Source: Oscillospiraceae bacterium (GTDB lineage: Bacteria; Bacillota; Clostridia; Oscillospirales; Acutalibacteraceae). Taken from it: a DNA stretch of 38,303 bases. The stretch covers positions 1 to 38,303 of the forward strand of contig SVPM01000013.1 in NCBI GenBank assembly GCA_015065865.1. Reading direction: 5' to 3'. The translations under genes were made by a program, and so were the position numbers. The notes under the pieces were generated by a model. The model was not told the DNA's origin. It did no database searches and was given only the letters and a program-made list of their open reading frames with translations. Shown piece after piece: positions 15,608-24,304 of the stretch (positions are counted from its first letter, which is position 1; each line of letters starts with the position of its first letter).

Positions 15608-17410
15608 TTATTTCGCAAACAAGGACTCGTTCACGTTCCAGCAGACATAGTAGGTGCCGATCTGACCGGCGATGACGAACTCATTCGCATAGTCCTTCTT
15701 CAAGGAAGCGATTTCGTTGGTCGGAACGTCGTCGATCAACAGCCAGTCGCCGTTCTTGTAGTTGGTCAGCATATTGTTCGCATCATCGGACAGGTAGAAC
15801 TTGATCTCGTTCATGGTGACGCTGGCCGCATCATGATAGTCGTCGTTCTTGGTCATGGTGATGACGGAGTCATGCTCCCAAGCGGAGATGGTGTACGCAC
15901 CGTTGCAAACGTAGGTGGCAGCCTCGGTAGCCCACTTCTCGTCAGCCACGATGTCTTCGCGCACGGGGAAGTAGGTCGGGAATGCCAACAGTTCGTTCCA
16001 GTATGCAACCGCATTGTTCAAGGTAACCTCGAGGGTCTTGTCGTCGATAGCCTTAACAGCCAGATCGTCCTTGTTATCGGTGCCGTAGCCCTTGATAACT
16101 TCGAACATGTAGCCGTAGTCAGCGCCCAACTCAGCAGAAGCAGCACGCTTCCACGCGAACTCGAAATCCTTCGCGGACATCGCCTTGCCGTCGGACCACT
16201 TCAGGCCGTCCTTCAAGGTATAGGTGTAGGTGACGGTGCCATCATCATTCTTCACACCTTCGGGCAGTTCGGTAGCACAATCCGCAACCACGCTCAGAGT
16301 GCCGTCCTCAGCCTTGGCCCACTTCGCGATACCTGCGAACAGGTGGGTCAGCATGGTAGCGCCGTCCACAGCGGAGTTCAGAGCAGGATCGATGGTGTCG
16401 GGCTCAGAGGCCAAGCAGACGGGCAGGCTGTCGCCCTTGCCGTCAACCGTGGTGTTCTGGAAGTACTTGTAACCCAACGGGATGGAATAGAAGCCTTCCA
16501 CCTTGGGGCTGATCATGTACAGATCGGTGTAGAAGTAGATGGGAGTCAAGCAACCGGTAGCCATCAGCATATCTTCTGCCAAGTGCATCATTTCATAACG
16601 CTTAGCATCGTCGGTGCAAGCCTTGATGGTGGAGATCAGCACGTCATAGGTTTCCGCCCAAGTGCCGTCTTCAACCTTGGTTTCATAACCGTAGGAGGTC
16701 AGATCCAGATCGTAGATAGCGAGATCAGCGTGAGCACCCTTACCGAACTGAACGTCGTTGTTACCGGAACCGCTCACCCACATATCGAGGAAGCAGATCG
16801 GATCGGTGTAGTCAGCGACCCAGCCGTTACGAGCGACGGAATAATCGCCGTTCTTACGGGTGTTCAGGAAGGTGTTCCACTCCTGATTTTCCAGAGTCAT
16901 GGTGATACCCACAGCAGACAGAGCACCTTGAATGTACTCAGCAATCGCTTTGTGAGCATCGTTGGTGTTGTAGATGTAGGTCAAAGAGGGGAAGCCGACG
17001 AATTTGGTGCCATCAAAATCGTAGTACTTCTTCAAAATGGTCACAGCCTCGTTGAAGTTCGCTTCGAAAGCGGACTTGTCAACGCTGTAGTAACCGGCGC
17101 CGTTGCCTTTGCCGGCGTTCATAGCAAAGTTGCCGCCGTTCAAGTCGGCCATACCGTCCGCAACAAAGGAGGAAGCGGGCTTCTCACCGGCCTGAGAGAC
17201 AGATTCAACAATGTAGTTACGATCCAGCAACAGACCGATAGCATAACGGATCTCCGCCTGAGCAGCTTCGATCTCTTCGGGGGTCGTGGGCTTCACGGTA
17301 GCAGTGGAAGCGTTGGGAGTGCCGGCGGGCTTGTTGGCAGAACCGCCATTACAAGCAGCCAAACCGAAAACCAACACCACAGCCAGAAGCAGAGCTAAAA
17401 TTTTCTTCAT
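15608..17410 (-). CDS. oppA: Oligopeptide-binding lipoprotein, apparently circularly permuted
   Basis: OppA is the surface lipoprotein that captures peptides for the Opp ABC transporter. The 600-residue product has a lipoprotein signal ending GLAAC (Cys20) and a low-complexity linker. The order of the SBP_bac_5 halves is reversed. Residues about 52-316 (IRYAIGLLLDRNYIVESVSQ, LENQEWNTFLNTRKNGDYSV, IPLGYKYFQ) are what is normally the C-terminal half. Residues about 327-600 (CLASEPDTIDPALNS, YTLKDGLKWSDGKAMSAKDF, ending GTYYVCWNVNESLFAK) are normally the N-terminal half. The protein ends where an ordinary OppA would continue into RYAIGLLLDR. The frame is open throughout. ATG 17410 has AAGGA upstream. 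It is the last gene of the opp operon. Confidence 0.92.
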   Translation of the reverse strand: MKKILALLLAVVLVFGLAACNGGSANKPAGTPNASTATVKPTTPEEIEAAQAEIRYAIGLLLDRNYIVESVSQAGEKPASSFVADGMADLNGGNFAMNAGKGNGAGYYSVDKSAFEANFNEAVTILKKYYDFDGTKFVGFPSLTYIYNTNDAHKAIAEYIQGALSAVGITMTLENQEWNTFLNTRKNGDYSVARNGWVADYTDPICFLDMWVSGSGNNDVQFGKGAHADLAIYDLDLTSYGYETKVEDGTWAETYDVLISTIKACTDDAKRYEMMHLAEDMLMATGCLTPIYFYTDLYMISPKVEGFYSIPLGYKYFQNTTVDGKGDSLPVCLASEPDTIDPALNSAVDGATMLTHLFAGIAKWAKAEDGTLSVVADCATELPEGVKNDDGTVTYTYTLKDGLKWSDGKAMSAKDFEFAWKRAASAELGADYGYMFEVIKGYGTDNKDDLAVKAIDDKTLEVTLNNAVAYWNELLAFPTYFPVREDIVADEKWATEAATYVCNGAYTISAWEHDSVITMTKNDDYHDAASVTMNEIKFYLSDDANNMLTNYKNGDWLLIDDVPTNEIASLKKDYANEFVIAGQIGTYYVCWNVNESLFAK

Positions 17411-17461
17411 GGTTCGTTTTCCTTTCTTCAATTTGAATTTGGGGTAAACGCTCTATCCAAA

Positions 17462-17498
17462 CCGTGTGTTCGCGGTATGGCACACCGAAAACACACGG
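17462..17498 (-). other. Stem-loop between oppF and oppA
   Basis: CCGTGTGTT (minus 17498-17490) can pair with AACACACGG (17470-17462) across a 19-base loop in the 121-bp oppF-oppA gap. There is no T-run, so it is more likely an RNA-processing or stability element than a terminator. Such an element would let the binding protein be made in excess over the transporter. Confidence 0.5.
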
Positions 17499-17531
17499 GA
17501 TGAAACAACGTTGTGTCACCTGCGAAACAGA

Positions 17532-18512
17532 TCAGTTGATCTCTTCCGCACGGTGGCAGGCAACAAAATGACCGTTCGACAACTCCTTCAGTTCGGGCAT
17601 CGACTGAGCACAAGCCTCACAGGCGTGCGGGCAGCGGGTGCGGAACGGGCAACCCGACGGTGCGTTAAGCGGACTGGGAATATCGCCGCTGAGCACCACA
17701 CGCTGATTGGCGCGTGCCACCACGGGATCGGGAACGGGAACCGCCGACATCAAACTCTTGGAATAGGGATGCAACGGACGGTCATAGATCTCTTTGGCAT
17801 CCGCCAACTCCACCATCTTACCAAGATACATAACGGCAATACGGTCGGAAATATGACGCACCACCAACAAATCGTGTGCAATGAACAGATAGGTCAGATT
17901 CATCTGATCCTGCAGTTCGTCAAACATATTGATGACCTGCGCTTGGATGGACACGTCCAACGCGGAAACAGGCTCATCGCAGACCACAAATTCGGGGCTG
18001 GTTGCCAATGCACGAGCAATGCCGATGCGCTGACGCTGACCGCCCGAGAACTCGTGAGCGTAGCGGCTGGCGTGTTCGGAGTTCAAGCCGACCTTGCTCA
18101 TAAGTTCCAGAACCTTTTCTTCCCGTTCCTTCTTATTATCGTACATCTTATGGATGTCCAACGGTTCCGCAATAATATCGGACACCGTCATACGGGGATT
18201 CAAGGAAGAATACGGATCTTGGAAAACCATCGCCGACTTTTTGCGATATTCCCAAATATCCTGTTTGGTTTCGATCTTCTTGCCACGGAACCACACCTCG
18301 CCGTCGGTGGGTTTATACAGGTGCAGCAACGTGCGGCCGACCGTCGTTTTACCGCAACCCGATTCACCGACCAAGCCCAAGGTCTCACCTTGGCGGATGG
18401 CAAAGGACACGTCATCCACTGCTTTGAGGGGTTTGGACTTGAACAGTCCCACGTTGATGTCAAAGTACTCTTTCAAATGTTTGACTTCCACCAAATGCTC
18501 GAAATTGCTCAC
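17532..18512 (-). CDS. oppF: Oligopeptide ABC transporter ATP-binding protein OppF
   Basis: One of the two ATPases that power peptide import at the cytoplasmic face. The 326-residue protein has Walker [14 protein letters not shown], the signature [18 protein letters not shown], Walker [13 protein letters not shown] and the C-terminal oligopeptide-transporter domain with clustered cysteines ([14 protein letters not shown]), a 4Fe-4S-like motif usual in this family. It overlaps oppD by four bases (ATGA). Confidence 0.95.
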   Translation of the reverse strand: MSNFEHLVEVKHLKEYFDINVGLFKSKPLKAVDDVSFAIRQGETLGLVGESGCGKTTVGRTLLHLYKPTDGEVWFRGKKIETKQDIWEYRKKSAMVFQDPYSSLNPRMTVSDIIAEPLDIHKMYDNKKEREEKVLELMSKVGLNSEHASRYAHEFSGGQRQRIGIARALATSPEFVVCDEPVSALDVSIQAQVINMFDELQDQMNLTYLFIAHDLLVVRHISDRIAVMYLGKMVELADAKEIYDRPLHPYSKSLMSAVPVPDPVVARANQRVVLSGDIPSPLNAPSGCPFRTRCPHACEACAQSMPELKELSNGHFVACHRAEEIN

Positions 18513-19510
18513 GCGTCCTCACCGCCTTTCTGCTCCTTTTCAAATGCTTCCTTCACATTCATCCAGCAAGCGGCGGCATGGTCGCAGGAGATCTCCATAC
18601 GTTCTGCCTTTTCCCGCAAGCAGATCTTCATCGCCGCATCGCAACGCGGTGCAAACGGACAGCCTTCGGGCATATTCAAAAGGTCGATGGGCGTACCCGT
18701 GATGGGCTCCAAACGCTCATCATCGTTGTTCACGGTGGGGATCGAACGCATCAAGCCTTTGGTATATTCATGCTTGGGATTGTAGAAGATCTCGTCTGCC
18801 GTACCCTGCTCGCAGATCGAACCGGCATACATAACGATCACTTCATCGCACATCTGTGCCACAACACCCAGATCGTGAGTGATCATAATGATCGCCATGC
18901 CGAGTTCCTTTTGCAGTGATTGCATCAGTTCCAAGATCTGTGCTTGAATAGTCACGTCCAACGCCGTGGTCGGTTCGTCCGCAATCAAAATATCGGGTTC
19001 ACACGCGAGCGCCATTGCGATCATAACACGCTGGCGCATACCGCCCGAAAACTCAAACGGATACTGTTTCATACGCTTTTCGGGTTCGTTCACGTTGACC
19101 AAACGCAACATTTCCACTGCACGGTCCCACGCCTGTTTACGGTTGCGCGGCGTGTGCAGCATAATCGCTTCCATTAACTGATGCCCCACGGTATAGGTGG
19201 GGTTCAAAGAGGTCATCGGGTCTTGGAAGATGATGGAGATCTTGTTGCCGCGAACCGTCTTCATCACCTTTTCGCCGGCACCGACCAATTCTTGACCGTC
19301 TACCTTGACCGAACCCGAAACGATCTTACCGTTCTTTTCAAGGATCTGCATAATGGAATACGCGGTCACGGATTTACCCGAACCGGATTCACCCACGATA
19401 CCGAGAACTTTGCCGCGTTCCAAATTAAAGGAGACGCCGTTTACCGCATTCACCGTACCGGCAGGGGTCTCAAACGCCGTGTGCAGATCACGCACTTCAA
19501 GTAATGCCAT
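18509..19510 (-). CDS. oppD: Oligopeptide ABC transporter ATP-binding protein OppD
   Basis: The partner ATPase of OppF. The 333-residue protein has Walker [17 protein letters not shown], the signature [18 protein letters not shown], Walker [13 protein letters not shown] and the C-terminal cysteine cluster [17 protein letters not shown] is preceded by AAGGAG. It lies between oppC (18-bp gap) and oppF (4-bp overlap). Confidence 0.95.
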   Translation of the reverse strand: MALLEVRDLHTAFETPAGTVNAVNGVSFNLERGKVLGIVGESGSGKSVTAYSIMQILEKNGKIVSGSVKVDGQELVGAGEKVMKTVRGNKISIIFQDPMTSLNPTYTVGHQLMEAIMLHTPRNRKQAWDRAVEMLRLVNVNEPEKRMKQYPFEFSGGMRQRVMIAMALACEPDILIADEPTTALDVTIQAQILELMQSLQKELGMAIIMITHDLGVVAQMCDEVIVMYAGSICEQGTADEIFYNPKHEYTKGLMRSIPTVNNDDERLEPITGTPIDLLNMPEGCPFAPRCDAAMKICLREKAERMEISCDHAAACWMNVKEAFEKEQKGGEDA

Positions 19511-19528
19511 AACAAGTCGCTCCTTCCA

Positions 19529-20596
19529 TTAGTTCTTGAGCTTGGGATCGAATGCATCGCGCAGACCGTCACCGAACAAGTTCAGCGACAACACGATCAA
19601 ACTGATAACGATGGCGGGGATCACAAGACGATGGGGATAAGACATAATACCGTTCAACGCATCCGAAGCCAGCGAACCAAGGCTCGGCATCGGCGCATTC
19701 ACGCCCAGACCGAGGAAGGACAGGTAACTTTCGGTAAAGATGGCGTTAGGAATCTGCAACGCGGTGGAAATGATGATCACGCTGATGCAGTTGGGGATCA
19801 AGTGTTTGCGGATGACCCAACCCGACTTTGCACCGGCGGCTTTGGCGGCCAAGACATATTCCTGCTCACGCAACGAGAGGATCTGGCCACGGATCAAACG
19901 CGACATCGACACCCAGTACAGCAAGGCAAACACGATAAACAAGCTGATCATATTACTGCCGAGTTTTTCCAAGATCGTACCTTCGATCAAAGAACCCAAC
20001 GTAACCTTCATAACCGAAGCCAACAAAATAACCATCAACGTATCCGGCAAAGAATAGATGATGTCCACCACACGCATGATGAAGATATCCACCTTACCGC
20101 CGATATAACCGGCAATGGAACCGATGGTCATACCGATGATCAACACAATGATACTGGCGAAGAAACCGACCGCCAGTGAGATACGCGTACCGTACACCAC
20201 GCGGATAAAGTAGTCACGCCCTTGCGAGTCGGTACCGAAAATGTGAGGAGTGATGTTCTCCCCCGCTTCCATACGGGCGAGTTCGGTCTTACCGTATTCA
20301 AACGGAGCCAGATTGTTGTAGGACGGATCCATCGGTTTACCCCACTCCTGTCCCAGCTGCTGTTCGTAACCGTAGGGCCAGAACATCGGCAAAAAGATGG
20401 ACGCCAGCGTGATCAGCACGATGATAACGAAACTGACCGTGGCAACGGGGTTCTTAAGCAAACGCTTCACACCGTCCTTGAAGAAGGTGGTGGAGGGGCG
20501 CATCTGCACCATATACTCTTTTTCTTCGGCGGTAGCGGGAATGAAATCGTTCACATCCACGTGCATATTGAGAAAGTCAAAGGGCTTCTTTTTCAC
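19529..20596 (-). CDS. oppC: Oligopeptide ABC transporter permease OppC
   Basis: Inner-membrane permease subunit of 355 residues. A cytoplasmic N-terminus of about 50 residues precedes the first membrane helix (VATVSFVIIVLITLASIFLP). An extracytoplasmic loop with IFGTDSQGRDYFIRVVYGTR and the five-helix permease core with the EAA-type loop (AAKAAGAKSGWVIRKHLIPN) follow. The start codon is GTG at 20596, supported by AAGGAGGT seven bases upstream. It follows oppB by 13 bp. Confidence 0.95.
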   Translation of the reverse strand: MKKKPFDFLNMHVDVNDFIPATAEEKEYMVQMRPSTTFFKDGVKRLLKNPVATVSFVIIVLITLASIFLPMFWPYGYEQQLGQEWGKPMDPSYNNLAPFEYGKTELARMEAGENITPHIFGTDSQGRDYFIRVVYGTRISLAVGFFASIIVLIIGMTIGSIAGYIGGKVDIFIMRVVDIIYSLPDTLMVILLASVMKVTLGSLIEGTILEKLGSNMISLFIVFALLYWVSMSRLIRGQILSLREQEYVLAAKAAGAKSGWVIRKHLIPNCISVIIISTALQIPNAIFTESYLSFLGLGVNAPMPSLGSLASDALNGIMSYPHRLVIPAIVISLIVLSLNLFGDGLRDAFDPKLKN

Positions 20597-20609
20597 GTCG
20601 GCTACCTCC

Positions 20610-21539
20610 TTACTCCAAAGTAATTCTGGGATCCACGACTTTATACATAATGTCGCTGACCAGATTCATAACCACGATCAACGTCGCGAGTACGATGGTG
20701 GTACCCATGATCAAGGGATAATCGCGGTTGGTAATGCTGTTCACAAAATCGCGACCGATGCCGGGCACGGCAAAGATCTGCTCCACCACGAGCGAACCGG
20801 TAACGATGTACGCCAGCATGGGGCCTAAGTAAGTGATAACGGGAATCAACGAGTTTTTAAGTGCGTGACCGAAGATCACTTTGGTGGGCGACACACCCTT
20901 CGCACGGGCGGTGCGGATGTAGTCCTGACCCAACACGTCCAGCATAGAGGAACGGGTCAAACGGGTGATGTACGCCGCGGGATACAACGCCAACGTGATG
21001 ATCGGCAGAACCATACCGCCTTGCATTGCGCCGTTGGCAGGCACCCATTTGAGCACCAGTGCGAACAAGAGCAACAACAGCGTACCCATAATGAACGACG
21101 GCATCGACACGAACGCCGTGGTGACGACCATGATGACCTTATCGACCAACTTGTTACGGCGCAGGGCGGCCAACGCACCCAAGATTACACCCGTGACCGT
21201 TGCGATCGCAGCGGCAGATACACCCAACCGCACCGAAACCTTCATACCGTCGGTGATGATATCCATAACGTCACGGCCGCGATCCTTCAAACTGGGACCG
21301 AAGTCGAAACGGAACAGAATATCACCGAGATACGTCGTATATTGTTCAAGCACCGGTTTATCCAAGCCGTATTTCGCTTCCAGTGCCGCCTGTGCCGCAG
21401 GTGACAGCGCCTTTTCGCCAAGGAAGGGGCCGCCCGGCACCGCGCGGGTGACGAAGAAGGTGACGGTGATGACGATCCACACCGTCAAGATCGCCAGCCC
21501 GATTCTCTTCAGGATGTATAGCAACGTTTTGGAATTCAT
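20610..21539 (-). CDS. oppB: Oligopeptide ABC transporter permease OppB
   Basis: First gene of the opp operon; 309-residue membrane permease with six hydrophobic segments. The N-terminal helix YILKRIGLAILTVWIVITVT and motif RAVPGGPF are typical OppB features, as is the cytoplasmic EAA loop ARAKGVSPTKVIFGHALKNS. ATG at 21539 (MNSKTLLYILKR) is preferred over 21575 because AGGACGG precedes it and homologues begin here. It pairs with OppC to form the transmembrane channel. Confidence 0.95.
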   Translation of the reverse strand: MNSKTLLYILKRIGLAILTVWIVITVTFFVTRAVPGGPFLGEKALSPAAQAALEAKYGLDKPVLEQYTTYLGDILFRFDFGPSLKDRGRDVMDIITDGMKVSVRLGVSAAAIATVTGVILGALAALRRNKLVDKVIMVVTTAFVSMPSFIMGTLLLLLFALVLKWVPANGAMQGGMVLPIITLALYPAAYITRLTRSSMLDVLGQDYIRTARAKGVSPTKVIFGHALKNSLIPVITYLGPMLAYIVTGSLVVEQIFAVPGIGRDFVNSITNRDYPLIMGTTIVLATLIVVMNLVSDIMYKVVDPRITLE

Positions 21540-21638
21540 TATGTTGTCCGTCCTTTCTTTGACATAACCTTTCACGGCAGAGCCGAATCATACACATTTT
21601 TGAAAGTCGCAACGACATTTCTTGCATATATATTGGGT

Positions 21639-21667
21639 ATTATAACACAACTTCTTTTTAATTTCAA
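21639..21667 (-). promoter_or_regulatory. Promoter of the opp operon
   Basis: Minus strand TTGAAA (21667-21662), 17-bp spacer, TATAAT (21644-21639). The untranslated leader is about 95 nt; I see no riboswitch-like structure in it. Confidence 0.85.
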
Positions 21668-21756
21668 TACTTTATTAAGAAAAAGTGTGTGTAAAATGTT
21701 GGCCTTTTGCCGTTTTATCCTCTATGTTTTGTCACTTCGGTATTTTTTCAAAGGAA

Positions 21757-21791
21757 ATATCCGCCTTCCTTATGTGCGGGAAGGCGGATAT
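21757..21791 (-). terminator. Terminator after the TIM-barrel/ligase gene
   Basis: A 13-bp perfect stem ATATCCGCCTTCC/GGAAGGCGGATAT starts three bases after the stop codon at 21794. The following tract (TTCCTTTG) is only moderately T-rich. It separates this gene from the opp promoter. Confidence 0.7.
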
Positions 21792-21793
21792 CG

Positions 21794-24298
21794 TTATTTC
21801 TTCAAGCCGTATTTTTCGGCAGCGGCTTCGCGCATTTTGTACTTCAAGATCTTGCCCGCGGCGTTCATCGGGAACGCTTTTACAAAATCCACATAGCGCG
21901 GCACCTTATGACGTGCCATATGAGAAGCAACAAACTCTTTGATCTCCGCTTCGGTGGCTTCCGCCCCCTCGTGCAGAATGATACTGGCCATAATTTCTTC
22001 GCCGTACTGTTCGTCCGGTACACCGATGACCTGCACATCCTTGATCTTGGGATTGGTAAAGAGAAACTCCTCGATCTCACGCGGATAGATGTTTTCACCG
22101 CCGCGAATGATCATATCCTTCAAACGGCCGGTGATACGATAGTTGCCGTCGGCATCCACGCACGCGAGATCGCCCGTGTGCAGCCAACCATCGGCATCAA
22201 TAGCCTCGGCCGTTTCTTTGGGCATCTTGTAATACCCTTTCATCACGTTGTAACCACGCGCAACGAACTCGCCGTTTTGTCCCGTGGGCACTTCCTCGCC
22301 CGTATCGGGATCGATAATCTTACATTCCACTTCGGGGAACGCACTGCCGACCGTTTCCACACGCACATCCAGCCCCGCTTCGTAGCGACCCATCGTGCAA
22401 CCGGGAGAAGCCTCGGTCTGACCGTATACGCTGGTAATCTCGGTCATCCCCATCTTCTCCGCCGCCTCACGCATCAGCGACGGCGGGCAGTTGGAACCGG
22501 CCATGATACCGGTTCGCATGTAGGAGAAATCGGTCTTTTCAAAGTCTTCGTGCCGCAACATGGCAATAAACATCGTGGGCACACCGTTGAAACAGGTAAT
22601 GCGCTCTTGGTGCACGCACGCAAGCGACGATTTAGCGGAAAAATACGGCAACGGCAACAAGGTGGCGCCATGGGTCATGGACGACGTCATTGACAACACC
22701 ATACCGAAGCAATGGAACATCGGCACTTGGATCATCATACGGTCAGCGGTAGAGAGATCCATAGTATCACCGATGTATTTGCCGTTGTTCACCACGTTGT
22801 AGTGGGTGAGCATAACCCCCTTGGGGAAACCCGTCGTACCCGACGTATACTGCATATTACACACATCGTGGCTGTCCACTGCCGCCGCCATGCGGTATAC
22901 CTCTTCCACCGGAACGGAATCTGCACGGGATACCGCCTCCTCCCACGTGAGGCAACCCGCCTGACGGTAGCCCACCGTAATGATGTTACGCAAAAACGGC
23001 AGGCGACGTGCGTGGATCGGTTCACCGGGGCGCTGTGTTTCGAGTTCGGGACACAACTCCGCCATAATAGAGGCATAGTTGGAATCCAACGCCGATTCGA
23101 TCATAATCAGCGTGTGGGTATCCGACTGGCGCAGCAGATATTCTACCTCGTGCACTTTATAAGCCGTATTGACCGTCACCAACACCGCACCGATCTTAGT
23201 GGTCGCCCAAAACGCAATGTACCACTGCGGCACGTTGGTCGCCCACACCGCCACGTGGGTGCCGGCTTTAACGCCGAGTGAAATGAGCGCACGGGCAAAA
23301 GTATCCACGTCGTCGCGGAATTCGGCATACGTGCGCGTGTAGTCCAGCGTGGTATACTTAAACGCCAACTGATCGGGGAATTCCTCCACCTGACGATCCA
23401 GCACATCCGAGAACGTGCAATCAATAAGCGTGTTCTTCTTCCACACAAATTTACCCGTGCCTGCACGGTTGCTGTAGAGTGGCTTCGCCTTACGGGCCGA
23501 ACTGCCGAAACGGCTCATATAATTGACAAAATGCAGGAATATGATCTCCATGTCATGGATCTCATCCCAATCGGGATCCCATTCCAACGATACGAAGCCG
23601 TTGTAGTTGATGGAGTACAGCGCATTCATCATCTCATCCACCGGCAGAGTGCCTTCGCCGATAAGACAATACGATACCGCACCGTCCTTCTCTTCCGAAT
23701 CCTTCAAATGCACCTGACGGATAAACGCACCAAGGTTCTTCACGGTAGTCCACGGTGCTTCACCGCACACACGGTACGGATGGTGCATATCCCACAATGC
23801 CCCCAACGAATCGCTGGCAAACCGTGCAAGCATATCGCGCAGTTTGGCCGTATCCGCATACAGCCCCACCGTTTCGATCAGCAAACAAACGTTATGCTTT
23901 TCGGCATTGCCGATCACCGCCGAAAGGCAGGTGAACACGGTGCTTTCTTCCGCACTTTCCTCCCCTTGCGGTGCCTGTGCACGCACGCGCACATACGGGA
24001 TATTCAAATTATGCGCCACGCGGACACATTCGTTGATCTCGGTGATATTCTGTTCGATCATCGCGGCATCCGCAATGTTACACACCGAGTCGATACATGG
24101 AATGGACAGACCCATGTCCGACAGTTTACGTGTAAAGATACCTGCCATTACAGGGTCAAAGATATTCCCTTCTCCCTGAAAGGCTTCGGCACGCAGATTG
24201 TGCAGTTCGATACCCGAAAAGCCCATATCTTTCGCGGCATCACAGTATTCCGAAAAGGTATACCCTTTCCAACCGCGCGTGGAAAATGACAATTTCAT
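21794..24298 (-). CDS. Fusion: TIM-barrel sugar-isomerase-like domain plus AMP-forming acyl-CoA synthetase
   Basis: An 834-residue two-domain protein. Residues 1-265 form a xylose-isomerase-like TIM barrel (MKLSFSTRGWKGYTFSEYCD, CLLIETVG, ALWDMHHPY, FIRQVHLKDSEE, GFVSLEWDPDWDE), with the acidic and His positions expected for metal binding. Residues about 285-834 form a complete acyl-CoA synthetase: ATP loop YTSGTTGFPKGVM, YGQTEASPG, GWLHTGDL, RLKDMIIRGGENIYP and the C-terminal catalytic Lys in NAAGKILKYKM. The ligase part resembles medium-chain fatty-acid CoA ligases. The substrate is unknown. It starts six bases after the LeuA-like stop with GAGGAG upstream, so both genes lie behind the leucine-type T-box. 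The frame is continuous across the junction. Confidence 0.9.
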   Translation of the reverse strand: MKLSFSTRGWKGYTFSEYCDAAKDMGFSGIELHNLRAEAFQGEGNIFDPVMAGIFTRKLSDMGLSIPCIDSVCNIADAAMIEQNITEINECVRVAHNLNIPYVRVRAQAPQGEESAEESTVFTCLSAVIGNAEKHNVCLLIETVGLYADTAKLRDMLARFASDSLGALWDMHHPYRVCGEAPWTTVKNLGAFIRQVHLKDSEEKDGAVSYCLIGEGTLPVDEMMNALYSINYNGFVSLEWDPDWDEIHDMEIIFLHFVNYMSRFGSSARKAKPLYSNRAGTGKFVWKKNTLIDCTFSDVLDRQVEEFPDQLAFKYTTLDYTRTYAEFRDDVDTFARALISLGVKAGTHVAVWATNVPQWYIAFWATTKIGAVLVTVNTAYKVHEVEYLLRQSDTHTLIMIESALDSNYASIMAELCPELETQRPGEPIHARRLPFLRNIITVGYRQAGCLTWEEAVSRADSVPVEEVYRMAAAVDSHDVCNMQYTSGTTGFPKGVMLTHYNVVNNGKYIGDTMDLSTADRMMIQVPMFHCFGMVLSMTSSMTHGATLLPLPYFSAKSSLACVHQERITCFNGVPTMFIAMLRHEDFEKTDFSYMRTGIMAGSNCPPSLMREAAEKMGMTEITSVYGQTEASPGCTMGRYEAGLDVRVETVGSAFPEVECKIIDPDTGEEVPTGQNGEFVARGYNVMKGYYKMPKETAEAIDADGWLHTGDLACVDADGNYRITGRLKDMIIRGGENIYPREIEEFLFTNPKIKDVQVIGVPDEQYGEEIMASIILHEGAEATEAEIKEFVASHMARHKVPRYVDFVKAFPMNAAGKILKYKMREAAAEKYGLKK

Positions 24299-24304
24299 AT
24301 CGGT

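Noticed and set aside
15833-17398. A 521-residue plus-strand open frame opposite oppA
   Set aside because: It is an antisense shadow of oppA; it has no ribosome site or recognisable motif, and the minus-strand frame clearly encodes a binding protein with a signal peptide.
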